A DNA stretch of 38,593 nucleotides from an uncultured Lachnospiraceae bacterium (GCA_947589455.1 CANQCD010000005.1:1-38593); one strand, 5' to 3'; counted from the first letter of the stretch, positions 16,625-27,557 are shown. Notes: generated by a model not told the origin, from the letters alone. Numbers and translations: made by a program.

Positions 16625-18508
16625 TTGTTTGATATCGAGGAAGAATTAAAAAAACTTCCGGCAAAGCCCGGTGTATACCTGATGCATGATAAAAAGGATG
16701 CGATTATATACGTAGGAAAAGCAATCAGCCTGAAAAACCGCGTGAGGCAGTATTTTCAGAGCAGCCGCAGAGTATCGCCGAAGATTCAGCAGATGATATC
16801 CCACATCGATCATTTTGAGTATATTGTCACAGATTCCGAGGTGGAGGCGCTGGTTTTAGAAAATAATCTGATCAAAGAATATATGCCAAAATACAACACC
16901 ATGTTAAAGGATGATAAGACATATCCGTTTATCCGGGCAACGGTGTATGAGGATTATCCGCGGCTGATCTACTGCAGGGAACAGAAGAAGGACAGGTCGC
17001 GCTATTTCGGGCCGTATACCAGCGCGGCGACGGCGAAGGCTGCGATTGAGATGGCGCAGAAAATTTACCACATCAGAACCTGCAGCCGGGTGCTCCCGAG
17101 AGACGAAGGCAAAGTGCGTCCGTGCTTAAATTATCATATCAAGCAGTGCGGCGCTCCATGCCAGGGGTTTGTCTCAAAGGAAACGTACCGGGAAAATTTT
17201 AATAAGGCGTTAAAGCTTTTGGAAGGAGATTATAAAGAAGTGATCTCCGTCCTGCAGGAGAAGATGGAAACGGCGGCGCAGCAGATGGAATTTGAGGATG
17301 CCGCAAATTACAGAGATTTGATAGAAAATGTCAAGAAAGTAGAGATTCGGCAGAAGATCACGGATTTTGGCGGGGTGGACAGAGATATTATCGCCGTGGC
17401 GTCAACTGCGTCAGAGGCGGTAGTACAGGTGTTTTTTGTGAGAGAGGGAAAGCTTATCGGCAGAGATCATTTTCATATGAACGGGATAGACAGAGATTCC
17501 GGTGAGGAATTGATCCAGTCATTTGTAAAGCAGTTTTATGCAGGAACACCTTTTATTCCGCGCGAAGTCATGGTAGAATATGAGATACAGGAAAAAGAGC
17601 TGATCGAAGAGTGGCTTACCGGACGGCGGGGCAGCAGAGTCAGCGTGATCGTCCCAAAGAAAGGGCAGAAGGAACGGCTGATGGAGCTTGCGCACCGGAA
17701 TGCTGCGCTTGTGCTGGCACAGGACAGTGAGAAGATCCGCCGGGAGGAGGAGCGCACGGCGGGAGCCGTTGCACAGATCTGCAGCTGGATTGGGCTGACC
17801 GGGGCGTCAAGGATTGAATCGTACGATATCTCGAATATTAACGGCTTTCAGTCTGTCGGCTCTATGGTTGTTTTTGAGGATGGCAAGCCAAAGAAAAGCG
17901 ATTACCGCAAATTCCGGATACAGACTGTGCAGGGACCGGATGATTATGCCAGTATGGAGGAAGTTCTGACCAGACGGTTCCGACATGGGTTGGAAGAACG
18001 TGCTGAAATAGAAAAAAAAGACTGGAATGAAACGCTGGGCAGCTTTACCCGGTTTCCGGACCTGATCATGATGGACGGCGGCAAAGGACAGGTTCATGTG
18101 GCGGAGAAAGTGTTAGCGTCGCTGGGGCTTGAGATTCCTGTCTGCGGAATGGTTAAGGACGACAGGCACCGGACGAGAGGGCTTTATTATCAGAACCGGG
18201 AGCAGCCGGTCGAGACGGGAAGCGAAGGGTTTTATCTGATGACAAGGATCCAGGATGAAGTCCACCGGTTTGCGATTGAGTATCACCGTTCGCTCAGGAG
18301 CAAAGCGCAGGTAAAATCCATCCTGGATGATATACCGGGGATTGGACAGAAGCGGAGAAAAGCGCTGATGCGTTACTTCCAGTCGCTTGAGCGCATACGG
18401 GAGGCGTCAGTGGAAGAACTTTCCCGGGTTGATGCGATGAATGAGCGCGCTGCGGAAAATGTGTACCGGTTTTTTCATCCGGAGCACACTGGCAGCAGTG
18501 AAAGATAA
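16625..18508 (+). CDS. uvrC: Excinuclease ABC subunit C
   Basis: 627 residues, normal for UvrC. The start is TTG 16625, eight bases after a perfect AGGAGG that overlaps the trpB2 stop. UvrC cuts damaged DNA on both sides of the lesion in nucleotide excision repair. Domains in order: GIY-YIG nuclease (about 12-95, PGVYLM and IIYVGKA), a cysteine cluster ([24 protein letters not shown]), the UVR motif that contacts UvrB (about 200-236), the RNase H-like 5' nuclease domain ([16 protein letters not shown]) and tandem helix-hairpin-helix at about 567-620 ([12 protein letters not shown]). It heads the tight repair/signalling run. Confidence 0.97.
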   Translation: MFDIEEELKKLPAKPGVYLMHDKKDAIIYVGKAISLKNRVRQYFQSSRRVSPKIQQMISHIDHFEYIVTDSEVEALVLENNLIKEYMPKYNTMLKDDKTYPFIRATVYEDYPRLIYCREQKKDRSRYFGPYTSAATAKAAIEMAQKIYHIRTCSRVLPRDEGKVRPCLNYHIKQCGAPCQGFVSKETYRENFNKALKLLEGDYKEVISVLQEKMETAAQQMEFEDAANYRDLIENVKKVEIRQKITDFGGVDRDIIAVASTASEAVVQVFFVREGKLIGRDHFHMNGIDRDSGEELIQSFVKQFYAGTPFIPREVMVEYEIQEKELIEEWLTGRRGSRVSVIVPKKGQKERLMELAHRNAALVLAQDSEKIRREEERTAGAVAQICSWIGLTGASRIESYDISNINGFQSVGSMVVFEDGKPKKSDYRKFRIQTVQGPDDYASMEEVLTRRFRHGLEERAEIEKKDWNETLGSFTRFPDLIMMDGGKGQVHVAEKVLASLGLEIPVCGMVKDDRHRTRGLYYQNREQPVETGSEGFYLMTRIQDEVHRFAIEYHRSLRSKAQVKSILDDIPGIGQKRRKALMRYFQSLERIREASVEELSRVDAMNERAAENVYRFFHPEHTGSSER

Positions 18509-18527
18509 ATGATCAAGGGAGGTTGTT

Positions 18528-19490
18528 ATGAAACAGGAAAGTCATTATGTACTTTTAAAAGATTTGATCGCAAAGATGAATCTGGAAAATTGTACCCCGG
18601 AGGTTTCCGTGGACAGTATCAAGATTACGCAGACGGGGATCAACCGTCCGGCGCTTCAGCTTGCGGGATATTTTGATTATTTTGATTCCGGCAGGGTTCA
18701 GATTATCGGCCATGTGGAGCATACCTATATGCAGCAGAAAGGGATGGATCACAGCGTGGCAATGATAAAACGGATCATGGCGGGAAGCGAGGGCTCGCCA
18801 AAACCGCCGTGTATCGTATTCTGCCGTACTATTACAGTTGAGGATGAGATCATCCGCGCGGCAAGTGAGTACCAGGTGCCGATCCTGCGGAGCCAGCAGG
18901 CGACGTCGGATTTTATGGCGGACGTGATTCGTTTTCTGAATGTCGAGCTGGCGCCGCGCTGTTCTGTGCACGGCGTTCTGGTTGATATTTACGGCGAGGG
19001 TATCCTGATCATGGGCGAGAGCGGAATCGGCAAATCTGAGGTTGCGCTGGAGCTGATCCACAGAGGACACCGTCTGGTATCCGATGATGTAGTGGAGATC
19101 AAGCGTGTCAGCGATACTTCCCTGATCGGAACGGCGCCGGACATTACCAGGCATTTTATCGAGCTGCGCGGTATCGGGATTATCAATGCAAAAGCGCTGT
19201 TCGGCGTAGAAAGCGTAAAAAATGAACAGGAGATCGATCTCGTCATTAAACTGGAGGAATATAATAAAGAACAGGAATATGACAGGCTGGGGCTGGAGGA
19301 ACAGAGTATCGAGTTCCTTGGGAATAAAGTTGTCTGTCATTCCGTGCCGATCCGGCCGGGAAGAAATACGGCGGTGATCTGTGAGTCGGCGGCGGTCAAC
19401 CACAGGCAGAAAAAGATGGGATATAATGCAGCACTGGAATTATATAACCGTGTTACAAGCAATATGGCGGGTAATTCAGACAACGACTAA
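18528..19490 (+). CDS. hprK: HPr kinase/phosphorylase
   Basis: 320 residues, typical length. ATG 18528 follows GGGAGG. The enzyme phosphorylates HPr on Ser46 and removes that phosphate, controlling carbon catabolite repression in Firmicutes. Walker A is GESGIGKSE (residues 163-171); the conserved SVHGVLVDIYG segment precedes it and the HprK signature region LVSDDVVEIKRV plus IELRGIGIINAKALFG follows. The N-terminal regulatory domain is about residues 1-130. It is 19 bp after uvrC and 20 bp before the HD-GYP-like gene. Confidence 0.97.
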   Translation: MKQESHYVLLKDLIAKMNLENCTPEVSVDSIKITQTGINRPALQLAGYFDYFDSGRVQIIGHVEHTYMQQKGMDHSVAMIKRIMAGSEGSPKPPCIVFCRTITVEDEIIRAASEYQVPILRSQQATSDFMADVIRFLNVELAPRCSVHGVLVDIYGEGILIMGESGIGKSEVALELIHRGHRLVSDDVVEIKRVSDTSLIGTAPDITRHFIELRGIGIINAKALFGVESVKNEQEIDLVIKLEEYNKEQEYDRLGLEEQSIEFLGNKVVCHSVPIRPGRNTAVICESAAVNHRQKKMGYNAALELYNRVTSNMAGNSDND

Positions 19491-19510
19491 GAGGAAAAGG
19501 AGAGGTATGT

Positions 19511-20653
19511 ATGAAATTTGTGACAGCAGATGAATTGAAAACAGGAATGAGGCTGGCAAAGCCAATCTATAATAAAATAGGGGTTATGCTCTATGAGAGA
19601 AATTCCAAACTTACCAGCCAGGGTATTGTCAGCGTTAAAAATTTTGGACTGATTGGCGTTTATATTCTGGAGCCGGCAGAGCCTGTGCCGCCGATGACAG
19701 AGGACGACATTGCATTCGAACGGTTTCAGGCGATGTCTATTTTTACGATCAAAGATATCCTGGACGCTGTTTCAGGGCAAAAGGAGGCCGGTGAGTTATA
19801 TCCGTTTGCCAATCAGGTGATCAAAAATTACGGAACGCTGCACCATAAGATTAATTTTGTACAGAATCTGAGGAGTTCCGAAGACTATACTTACAAACAT
19901 GCGCTTAATACATCAATCCTCTGCGCGCTGATGACGAAAAGATTAAAAATGGATTTTAAGGAACAGTTAGACGTTGTTGTGGCAGGAATCCTTTATGATA
20001 TCGGAAGCCTTATGATTCCGCCGGCATTGCGCAAAAAGAAGAGCGGCGACCTGACAGAAGAGGAAAAGGAACAGATCAATTCCTACCATATGGCGGGCTA
20101 CCAGATCTTGAGCAAAGATTATGACCTGGATCCGAGCGTGAGGAGGATCGCCTCCGTGACGCTGCACCATCTCTACAATATAAAAGAAGATGGGGAAGAT
20201 TACTCGGATAAAAAGATACTGGGGGTTGAGGTCTTAAAAGTGGCTGATGTTTTTGACAATATGACAGCGATGAAATTCGGCGAGGAACCGCTTTCTGAAA
20301 TTATGGCGCTGCGCTATCTTCTCGATGAAAGCAATGGGTTTGACCAGTCGGTTGTAAAAGCGCTGATCGACAGCGTTAATTTCCTGCAGCCGGGCGTCTG
20401 CGTCGAGCTGAGCAACGGCGACAAAGGCTTAGTCATCACGGAGGGGGCTGTTAATGTGCTGGAACCGTTTATCCTTTCCTTCCGCGACAACCAGATCTTA
20501 AATATGGCAGATAAACATATTGCGGAAGAAGTGCAGATTGTGGATATCATGAAGACGATGGATAACCGCCATGTGATTGACAGGGATCTTTTGGAAAAAT
20601 ATACAGGCGAGACAGTCCATATCGGGGAGAGCAGGACAGAAAAGCATTATTGA
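19511..20653 (+). CDS. Degenerate HD-GYP domain protein
   Basis: 380 residues, cytosolic. ATG 19511 has AAAAGGAGAGG in front. Residues 1-60 are the small N-terminal domain often found with HD-GYP proteins (ADELKTGMRLAKPIY). Residues about 125-310 align with HD-GYP phosphodiesterases of c-di-GMP: His130, His203, the HH pair 219-220 and VADVFDNMTA (about 244-253) are kept. The signature HD is changed to Tyr162-Asp163 (GILYDIG), and HHExxDGxGYP becomes HHLYNIKEDGEDYS. Loss of a metal-binding histidine and of GYP argues against normal catalysis; a binding or scaffolding role is more likely. It lies between hprK and pth in the same run. Confidence 0.85.
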   Translation: MKFVTADELKTGMRLAKPIYNKIGVMLYERNSKLTSQGIVSVKNFGLIGVYILEPAEPVPPMTEDDIAFERFQAMSIFTIKDILDAVSGQKEAGELYPFANQVIKNYGTLHHKINFVQNLRSSEDYTYKHALNTSILCALMTKRLKMDFKEQLDVVVAGILYDIGSLMIPPALRKKKSGDLTEEEKEQINSYHMAGYQILSKDYDLDPSVRRIASVTLHHLYNIKEDGEDYSDKKILGVEVLKVADVFDNMTAMKFGEEPLSEIMALRYLLDESNGFDQSVVKALIDSVNFLQPGVCVELSNGDKGLVITEGAVNVLEPFILSFRDNQILNMADKHIAEEVQIVDIMKTMDNRHVIDRDLLEKYTGETVHIGESRTEKHY

Positions 20654-20681
20654 TGTTTTTTTTACAGGAAATGGGGGCAGT

Positions 20682-21245
20682 ATGTATATTATTGTTGGAC
20701 TGGGAAACCCAGAACGCAAGTATGACGGCACACGGCATAATATCGGGTTTTCGGCGATCACGGCGCTTGCGGACGCCTGTCATATTTCCGTAGATACGAG
20801 AAAACATAAAGCCCTGATTGGGAAAGGGATGATCGGCGGTCAGAAAGTGATACTGGCGCAGCCGCTGACGTATATGAATTTAAGCGGCGAGAGCGTCCGG
20901 GAACTGGCGGATTATTATAAGATCGATCCGGCAGAGGAGCTGATCGTGATCTATGATGATGTTAATCTGGAGACGGGACGGCTGCGCATCCGTGCAAAGG
21001 GAAGCGCAGGCGGGCATAATGGCATAAAAAATATTATTGCCCATCTCGGAGGCCAGGAGTTTTACCGAATCCGCATCGGCGTAGGGCAGAAGCCTGCCGG
21101 TTGGGATTTAGCGGATTATGTTTTGGGAAGATTTCCCAGAGAAGAAGAACCCGCCGTCAGGGAGGCCTTGGAAAAGACGGTTCAGGCGTGCGAGGTGATT
21201 TTGACAGAAAATATCCAGACAGCGATGAACCGTTTTAATTCATAA
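20682..21245 (+). CDS. pth: Peptidyl-tRNA hydrolase
   Basis: 187 residues, typical. ATG 20682 is preferred because the GLGNP motif starts five residues later (MYIIVGLGNP) and GGGGG lies upstream; the longer frame overlaps the previous gene. Pth releases peptides from prematurely dropped peptidyl-tRNA. Catalytic and binding landmarks: Asn and His in GTRHNIGF, TYMNLSGESV, IYDDVNLETGRLRIRAKGSAGGHNGIKNI (split here: GSAGGHNG) and RIRIGVG. It precedes mfd, as in many Firmicutes. Confidence 0.97.
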   Translation: MYIIVGLGNPERKYDGTRHNIGFSAITALADACHISVDTRKHKALIGKGMIGGQKVILAQPLTYMNLSGESVRELADYYKIDPAEELIVIYDDVNLETGRLRIRAKGSAGGHNGIKNIIAHLGGQEFYRIRIGVGQKPAGWDLADYVLGRFPREEEPAVREALEKTVQACEVILTENIQTAMNRFNS

Positions 21246-21271
21246 ATAAACAGGAAAGGTAGTTGCTGATA

Positions 21272-24200
21272 ATGGAGACGATGTTGGCACCGTTACAGGA
21301 GATAAATGCTTACCGCAGTGCAAGAGAATGTATAAAACGGGGCAGGATGCCGGTACATATTTCCGGCTGCATGACGTCCCAGAAAGTACATTTTATCTAT
21401 GGGCTGGCGCAGGGAAATCCCTGGAATGTTATCATAACGCAAAATGAAATAAAGGCAAGAGAAGTGGCAGAAGATTATCGCATGTTTGACCGGGAAGTGT
21501 TATACTTTCCGGCAAAGGATGTGATTTTTTATAGTGCAGATATCCATGGGGCGGCGATTACCGTGGAGAGGCTGAAAGTAGTTGAAGCGCTTCTTGCGGG
21601 GCGCGGCGGGACGATTGTCACAACGATGGACGCCGGCATGGAACAGCTTTTGTCGCTGTCTGTATACCGCGACGCGGTGTTTACAGTAAGGGAAGGGGAC
21701 ACCCTTATCCTGGAAGGGCTGGGCGGACGTCTGGTTGACTTGGGTTACAAGAGGGAACAGCAGGCAGAACGTCCGGGCGATTTCTCGATCCGGGGCGGGA
21801 TTATAGATATTTTTCCTATTACGTCGGAGTGTCCTTACCGGATAGAATTATGGGGGGACGAGATTGACACGATTCGTTCCTTTGATGCGGAAAGCCAGCG
21901 CTCGATTGAGAGGATTTCGGAGCTGGATATTTTTCCGGCGTCGGAATTTATTGTGACAGAGAGCGAGATAAAAAAAGCGTTAAAGGAGATGGAAAAAGAC
22001 AGGAAAAAGCTGTCGGAACGATTTCAGAAAGAAAAGAACCAGGAAGGGCTGAGCCGCCTGACAGAAATGCTGCAATCGGTAAAAGGGGATTATGAAGGAT
22101 ATGGCGACAGAACCCGGTTGGAAAGTTTCCTGCCTTATTTTGAGGTTTCCGTGGGATCTCTGTTTGATTATTTTGACCGGGAAGAGACTCTGTTTTTTGT
22201 GGATGAGCCGGCCAGATGTATTGAGAAGATGGAGGCGGTAGAGACTGAGTTTCAGGAGAGCATGAAAGGGCGCCTGGAAAAAGGGTATATCCTGCCGGGA
22301 CAGATGGAGATGCTATATCCTGCCGAGACGGTCGCTGCCCTCTTGCAGGGCAGGCGGACGGTATATCTGACAATGTTAGACACCCTGCCGGGACAGACGG
22401 CGGCGGAAAACTTTCATCTGCAGGTACAGCCTGTCGGCTCGTACAACCGCCATTTTGAGCTTCTGGTAGAAGATATCAGGAAATGGCGCCGGGACGGATA
22501 CCGCATCCTACTCCTGTCCGGTTCGCGTACAAGAGCCGGGCGCATGAGCCGGGATCTGCAGGAATATGATATCCCTGCTTTTTATAAAGAAAAGCTGGAT
22601 GTGGCGCTAGAGCCGGGGATGGTGCTTACCTCATACGGTTTTATGAAGCAGGGGTTTGCCTATGCCACTGCAAAGTTTATTGTCGTGACAGAGGGAGATA
22701 TTTTTGGCGCAAAGGTCAAGACAAAGCGAAAAAAACGGAAACAGTATTCCGGCGGCGCGATCCAGAGCTTCCACGAGTTGAATATCGGCGATTACGTAGT
22801 GCACGAGAACCATGGGCTGGGAATCTACCGTGGGATTGAAAAACTCCAGGTGGAAAATACGGCAAAGGACTATATCAAGATAGAGTACGGTGACGGCGGC
22901 AACCTGTATGTACCGGCGTCCGGGCTGGATGTATTGCAGAAATATGCGGGGCGCGATGCCAAAAAGCCGAAATTAAATAAGCTGAATACAACAGAGTGGA
23001 AGAAGACCAGGTCAAAAACGAAAGCGGCGGTGGAGGAGGTCGCAAAAGAATTGGTTCTGCTCTATGCCAGAAGACAGGAACAGGAGGGATTTTGCTTTTC
23101 AAAGGATACTGTCTGGCAGAATGAGTTTGAAGAATTGTTTCCATTTGAGGAGACGCAGGATCAGCTCCGTGCGATCGAGGAGACGAAGCGAGACATGGAG
23201 AGTCCCAAGATTATGGATCGCCTGATCTGCGGCGATGTGGGCTATGGCAAGACAGAGATTGCGATCCGCGCCGCTTTCAAAGCGGTCAATGACGGCAAGC
23301 AGGTTGCGTTTCTTGTCCCGACAACGATTCTGGCACAGCAGCACTATAACACGATCCGCGAAAGGCTGGGAGATTTTCCGGTCACTGTGGAAATGCTTTC
23401 CCGGTTCCGCACGCCGGCACAGCAGAAAAAAACGCTGGAGCTTTTACGGAAAGGGCAGTTAGATATCGTGATTGGAACGCACCGCCTTCTCTCGGCGGAT
23501 GTTAAGTTTCACGATCTGGGGCTTCTGGTCATAGATGAGGAACAGCGGTTTGGCGTGACGCACAAAGAAAAGATCAAACAGATGAAAGGCAATGTAGACG
23601 CCCTGACTCTCAGTGCGACTCCGATTCCGAGAACGCTCCATATGAGCCTGGCGGGAATCCGCGATATGAGCGTGCTGGAAGAACCTCCGGTAGACCGCCT
23701 TCCCATTCAGACTTTTGTTATGGAACACAATAACGAGATTATCAGGGAGGCGATCAACAGGGAGATTGCAAGAGGCGGCCAGATATATTATGTTTATAAC
23801 AGAGTGGAAAATATTGAGGAAGTGGCGGCCGGAGTTTCGCGGCTGGTGCCGGAAGCCGAGATAGCGTTTGCGCATGGGCGGATGGGCGAGCGTCAGTTAG
23901 AAAATATTATGATGTCGTTTATTGCCGGCGACATTGATGTTTTGGTGGCCACGACGATCATTGAAACCGGGCTGGACATTTCCAACGTCAATACGATCAT
24001 TATTGACAATGCAGATAAGATGGGGCTGGCGCAGCTCTATCAGCTCCGCGGCAGGGTGGGACGTTCTAACCGCACTGCCTATGCGTTTCTGATGTATCAG
24101 AAAAACCGGATGTTAAAAGAAGAGGCTGAGAAAAGGCTTGCCGCTATCCGGGAATATACGGAGCTTGGGTCGGGCATCCGCATAGCCATGCGGGATTTGG

Positions 24201-24853
24201 AGATCCGGGGAGCGGGCAATCTGCTGGGAGAGGCGCAGTCAGGGCATATGGAAGCTGTCGGTTACGATCTATACTGCAAAATGTTAAACGAGGCTGTCCG
24301 CACCCTGAAGGGGGAGAAAACGGAAAGCGAAGAGTTTGAGACGTCGGTTGACCTGCAGGTAGACGCGCTGATCCCGGCAACATACATTCCGAGTGAATTT
24401 CAAAAACTTGATATGTATAAAAGGATCGCGGGGATTGAAAATGTCGGGGAATACCGGGATATGCAGGAAGAACTGCAAGATCGCTTCGGGGATATCCCGC
24501 AGGCGGCGGAAAATCTTTTGCGCATTGCGCTGTTAAAGGCGTCGGCGCACCATGCGAGGATTACGCAGGTTGTCCAAAAGATTGATGGCATCCGATTTTT
24601 CCTGTATGAAAAGGTAGTCGTCAGCCCGGTAAAGGCGACGGAACTTTTACAGAATTTTAAGGGGAAATTAAAGTATGTCCAGGGAGAAAATCCTTATTTC
24701 CTCTATATGATCAAAGAGAACAAGGCGACGGAGGTTTTTTCTGTATACCGTTTTAAGGGAAAGGAACAGCCGCCGGTCAAGATTTCACAGGCGGACGAGA
24801 TTTTTCGGATTACAGAAAATGTGATCCGCGGAATAGGAGAACTATATGATTAA
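21272..24853 (+). CDS. mfd: Transcription-repair coupling factor
   Basis: 1193 residues, typical. ATG 21272 is chosen; a TTG nine bases earlier is too close to the AGGAAAGG site. Mfd removes stalled RNA polymerase and recruits UvrA. Domains: UvrB-like N-terminal part (about 1-350), RNA-polymerase interaction/CarD-like domain (about 500-570, [16 protein letters not shown]), then helicase with Walker [10 protein letters not shown] from residue 654, DEEQ box from 755, [13 protein letters not shown], and motif [13 protein letters not shown], and a C-terminal TRCF domain. Its last eight bases overlap the PrsA-like start, so the two are translationally linked. uvrC in the same run gives a repair theme. 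Confidence 0.98.
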   Translation: METMLAPLQEINAYRSARECIKRGRMPVHISGCMTSQKVHFIYGLAQGNPWNVIITQNEIKAREVAEDYRMFDREVLYFPAKDVIFYSADIHGAAITVERLKVVEALLAGRGGTIVTTMDAGMEQLLSLSVYRDAVFTVREGDTLILEGLGGRLVDLGYKREQQAERPGDFSIRGGIIDIFPITSECPYRIELWGDEIDTIRSFDAESQRSIERISELDIFPASEFIVTESEIKKALKEMEKDRKKLSERFQKEKNQEGLSRLTEMLQSVKGDYEGYGDRTRLESFLPYFEVSVGSLFDYFDREETLFFVDEPARCIEKMEAVETEFQESMKGRLEKGYILPGQMEMLYPAETVAALLQGRRTVYLTMLDTLPGQTAAENFHLQVQPVGSYNRHFELLVEDIRKWRRDGYRILLLSGSRTRAGRMSRDLQEYDIPAFYKEKLDVALEPGMVLTSYGFMKQGFAYATAKFIVVTEGDIFGAKVKTKRKKRKQYSGGAIQSFHELNIGDYVVHENHGLGIYRGIEKLQVENTAKDYIKIEYGDGGNLYVPASGLDVLQKYAGRDAKKPKLNKLNTTEWKKTRSKTKAAVEEVAKELVLLYARRQEQEGFCFSKDTVWQNEFEELFPFEETQDQLRAIEETKRDMESPKIMDRLICGDVGYGKTEIAIRAAFKAVNDGKQVAFLVPTTILAQQHYNTIRERLGDFPVTVEMLSRFRTPAQQKKTLELLRKGQLDIVIGTHRLLSADVKFHDLGLLVIDEEQRFGVTHKEKIKQMKGNVDALTLSATPIPRTLHMSLAGIRDMSVLEEPPVDRLPIQTFVMEHNNEIIREAINREIARGGQIYYVYNRVENIEEVAAGVSRLVPEAEIAFAHGRMGERQLENIMMSFIAGDIDVLVATTIIETGLDISNVNTIIIDNADKMGLAQLYQLRGRVGRSNRTAYAFLMYQKNRMLKEEAEKRLAAIREYTELGSGIRIAMRDLEIRGAGNLLGEAQSGHMEAVGYDLYCKMLNEAVRTLKGEKTESEEFETSVDLQVDALIPATYIPSEFQKLDMYKRIAGIENVGEYRDMQEELQDRFGDIPQAAENLLRIALLKASAHHARITQVVQKIDGIRFFLYEKVVVSPVKATELLQNFKGKLKYVQGENPYFLYMIKENKATEVFSVYRFKGKEQPPVKISQADEIFRITENVIRGIGELYD

Positions 24854-25859
24854 ATTAAAAAGGATATTTGTTGTGATGGCGGCTGCGCTCTTAGCGGGAA
24901 GCGTGACAGGATGCAGCGGAAAGATAAACACCGGGAATGCAAAACCGGATAACGGAGAATTGACAGACAAGTCTGTTGTGATTGCCGTGGGAGACATGGA
25001 GGTGAAATATAGCGAAGCGCTGAATTACTGTTATCTTTTGAAGCGGCAGTACGATGGCAATTTTGGCAAAAAGCTTTGGAAATACGGCATAGGCGATGGG
25101 AAAAAGATTGATGATGAGGCAAAGGAAGAGATTGTCAATATGGTCACGCAGATCAAAGTGATCTGCCATACGGCGGAAAAAGAAGAGATCGCCCTGACAA
25201 ATGACGAGAAGGACGAGGCGCTTTCTGCGGCGGAGGACGTCATGTCGGAGGCGACGGCTGGCGAAAAGAAAAAATATATTCTCAGCGTACAGGGATTAAG
25301 CGAGTTATATCAGGAAAATATGCTTGCAAATAAGATGTTTTATATTGCGACAGATGAAGCGGATACGGAGATTAGCGACGAGGAGGCCAGACAGGTAAAA
25401 ATACAGTATATCAAGGTGATCACTGAGGGGACGCTTCCCAATGGGACGGAAGTCCATCTGTCCGGCCAGGAGAAAAAGACCGCGGCTGCAAAGCTGGAGA
25501 AACTGCGGAAGGAAGCTGCCAAGTCAGGAGATTTCCTCGATCTGGCAAAGAAAAATTCGGATAGCGACACATATGAACTTACGATAGGAAGCGATTCAAC
25601 CGATATAGGTAGTGAGGCGGTGCGCGCAGCGTTCGGGCTGAAGAAAGGGAAGATCAGCCATGTGATAGAAGACGCCGGCGCATATTATCTGGTTCTGTGC
25701 CTGGATGATTTTGATGATGAGGCGACGTACAAAAAGAAAGAGGCGATCATAGAAGAACGTCAGACGAAAATGTTCCAACAGAAATATGCCTCCTGGCTGG
25801 GAGATAATGACGTCAGGATCAGCAAATCATTTTGGCGGGAGTTTTCTCTTGCCGATTAA
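24846..25859 (+). CDS. PrsA/SurA-like peptidyl-prolyl isomerase lipoprotein
   Basis: 337 residues with a lipoprotein signal, lipobox VTGC (Cys23). A SurA-like N-terminal helical domain (about 40-160) is followed by a parvulin-like stretch (about 178-290: QYIKVITEG, SGDFLDLAKKNSDSD, AFGLKKGKISHVIE, YYLVLCLD) and a short helical tail. Parvulins assist folding of exported proteins at the membrane surface. The parvulin core is divergent, lacking an obvious GGDLG-type loop, so chaperone activity without isomerase activity is possible. ATG 24846 overlaps the mfd stop by eight bases. Confidence 0.8.
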   Translation: MIKLKRIFVVMAAALLAGSVTGCSGKINTGNAKPDNGELTDKSVVIAVGDMEVKYSEALNYCYLLKRQYDGNFGKKLWKYGIGDGKKIDDEAKEEIVNMVTQIKVICHTAEKEEIALTNDEKDEALSAAEDVMSEATAGEKKKYILSVQGLSELYQENMLANKMFYIATDEADTEISDEEARQVKIQYIKVITEGTLPNGTEVHLSGQEKKTAAAKLEKLRKEAAKSGDFLDLAKKNSDSDTYELTIGSDSTDIGSEAVRAAFGLKKGKISHVIEDAGAYYLVLCLDDFDDEATYKKKEAIIEERQTKMFQQKYASWLGDNDVRISKSFWREFSLAD

Positions 25860-25865
25860 AAAATA

Positions 25866-25894
25866 TTTACAGAAACCGCTTCATTTGATATACT
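25866..25894 (+). promoter_or_regulatory. Sigma-A promoter of the CheX-like gene
   Basis: TTTACA (25866-25871) and TATACT (25889-25894) are spaced 17 bp, five of six matches in each hexamer. The start should be near 25901, giving a leader of about 46 nt. It lies seven bases after the PrsA-like stop codon and there is no terminator between. Confidence 0.8.
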
Positions 25895-25946
25895 GAAACA
25901 GTATCGGGGGCGGAGATGTTACATTTGATGAAGGGATGGTGATGTC

Positions 25947-26399
25947 GTGAAGGCAGAACATGTAAATCCGTTTATTATATCGGTTTGTAAGATTATGAAA
26001 GATATGTGTATGCTTGATCTGAAGATAGGAAAACCCAATATGACAAAGGGCTCTTATCCAAGTGATGCTTCTATTATAAAACTGGGGTTGGTCGGATCCC
26101 TGACAGGGCAGGTGGTCCTGAATATTTCACAGCAGGCGGCGCTGGACATCGTTTCCAAGATGGTGATGATGCCGGTTCAGACGATTGATGAGATGGGTCA
26201 GAGCGCGATTTCCGAGCTAGGAAATATGATCGCTGGGAATGCGGCGACAGTCTTTGCAAACAATAATATTCTGATTGATATTACAACGCCAAGTTATTGT
26301 CTGGGAAAGGAGTATAAGCCGGACGTTCCTGAAATGTTCAGCGTGCCGTTTAGCAGTGACTCAGGGGAGTTGTCGGTTGACGTTTTTATCAATGAATAG
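25947..26399 (+). CDS. CheX-like (CheC/CheX family) chemotaxis phosphatase
   Basis: 150 residues, the size of CheX. The start is GTG 25947; an ATG five bases earlier is out of frame and stops at once. The family dephosphorylates CheY-P. Its active-site motif E-x2-N is visible in SELGNMIAGNA, and the flanking VGSLTGQVVLNI and VFINE strands fit the fold. No che, fli or flg gene is in the window, so it is an orphan here and may serve another response regulator. It has its own strong promoter. Confidence 0.85.
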   Translation: MKAEHVNPFIISVCKIMKDMCMLDLKIGKPNMTKGSYPSDASIIKLGLVGSLTGQVVLNISQQAALDIVSKMVMMPVQTIDEMGQSAISELGNMIAGNAATVFANNNILIDITTPSYCLGKEYKPDVPEMFSVPFSSDSGELSVDVFINE

Positions 26400-26709
26400 T
26401 CCGGCGGACTGTTTTGCAGTGTGGCGCATGGCGGAGAGGGCAATGCGGCAAAATACATTGTGGCAGAAGGCTTCTGGCAAGTAGTATAAAAGGCAAAAGA
26501 CAGGGCGGGGACTGCCCCGATTAGAGCCTGCGGAGATAGCAGATTGCAAGGCCGGTGAAGCAGGAAGACCATTGGCTTTTGACGATGGGTGGTTTGCCAA
26601 TGGATCAATATACATAGGGCGGCTGGTGTGGGAGAAAAGGGAGACAGATGGAAAAAGAGGGATGAAACGTCCCTCTTTTCGCAATGTTACGGCAGGAAAG
26701 GGGACAGTG
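26400..26709. other. Intergenic stretch between CheX-like and methyltransferase genes
   Basis: No gene is supported. A small CGGGG/CCCCG hairpin lies at 26506-26519, without a T run. A ten-bp stem (26653-26662 with 26670-26679) precedes the methyltransferase ribosome site. The open frame across it, starting at 26572, only extends the methyltransferase N-terminus and lacks a ribosome site. Confidence 0.6.
26653..26679 (+). terminator. Hairpin resembling a bidirectional terminator
   Basis: AAAAGAGGGA (26653-26662) pairs perfectly with TCCCTCTTTT (26670-26679), loop of seven. The A/T ends supply a T run on both strands within the stem. It could end the CheX-like transcript 250 bp after the stop, or act as an attenuator just ahead of the methyltransferase gene. 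Confidence 0.6.
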
Positions 26710-27438
26710 ATGGCAGGTTATAAGAGATACCGCAAAGAAGATCCTGTGTCATATTCTTTAGGAATAACATTGACTTTTGAGCTGTTAAGGTATAAAACAG
26801 AATATGTGACCAGAGTTTTTGTCCATTCCGGCATGAAGCAGGGGGATACGCTTGACAGGCTGGAGTCGCTTTGCAGGCAGGCCGGTGTGGAAATGGTATA
26901 TACAGACAAGATTTTTCATGTTTTGTCCCAGAAAGAAAATTGCTATGTGATAGGTGAATTTCAGAAGTTTCAGGGGGAACTGGACAGGGAGGCATCCCAT
27001 GTTATCCTTGTAAATCCATCGAATGCGGGCAATCTGGGAACCATTATGCGGAGTGGGCTTGGCTTTGGACTAAACCAGCTGGCGGTCATCCGGCCAGCTG
27101 TGGACGCGTTTGACCCGAAAGTGGTGCGCGCGTCGATGGGAGCTGTCTTTTCAACACAGTTTCGGTATTTTGAAAGCTTCGCGCAATATCTTGATGAGTT
27201 TGGCAAGCGGGAGCTGTATCCGTTTATGCTGGATGCGGAAAAAAGATTGCAGGAGATTCAGCCGCAGGGGGTATTCTCCCTGATCTTTGGAAATGAGGCG
27301 ACAGGGCTTCCGGCAGAATTTGCAGAGGTTGGAACCAGCGTGGTCATTCCGCATACAGAGCGGATTGACAGCCTGAACCTGCCGATCGCGGCAAGTATTG
27401 CGATGTATGAGGCGACAAAAAATCATTTTTTCAGGTAG
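26710..27438 (+). CDS. SpoU/TrmH-family RNA 2'-O-methyltransferase
   Basis: 242 residues from ATG 26710, preceded by AAAGGGG. The three SPOUT motifs are clear: NPSNAGNLGTIMRS (motif 1, about residue 102), IFGNEATGLP (motif 2, about 192) and IPHTERIDSLNLPIAAS (motif 3, about 213). These form the knotted SAM site and the methylating arginine/asparagine set. The N-terminal 95 residues are a substrate domain without close match to known TrmH or RlmB. The target nucleotide (rRNA or tRNA) cannot be read from sequence. Confidence 0.92.
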   Translation: MAGYKRYRKEDPVSYSLGITLTFELLRYKTEYVTRVFVHSGMKQGDTLDRLESLCRQAGVEMVYTDKIFHVLSQKENCYVIGEFQKFQGELDREASHVILVNPSNAGNLGTIMRSGLGFGLNQLAVIRPAVDAFDPKVVRASMGAVFSTQFRYFESFAQYLDEFGKRELYPFMLDAEKRLQEIQPQGVFSLIFGNEATGLPAEFAEVGTSVVIPHTERIDSLNLPIAASIAMYEATKNHFFR

Positions 27439-27557
27439 CCTGCGAAACAGTCAAAAACTGTAACATATTGTGCAAAGCCGCATGATATGCGTATCAAAGA
27501 TAAAAATTTTGCGGTTATCTGAAAAGAATTTTTAGCAGAAAGGAAGCGGAATAGACA

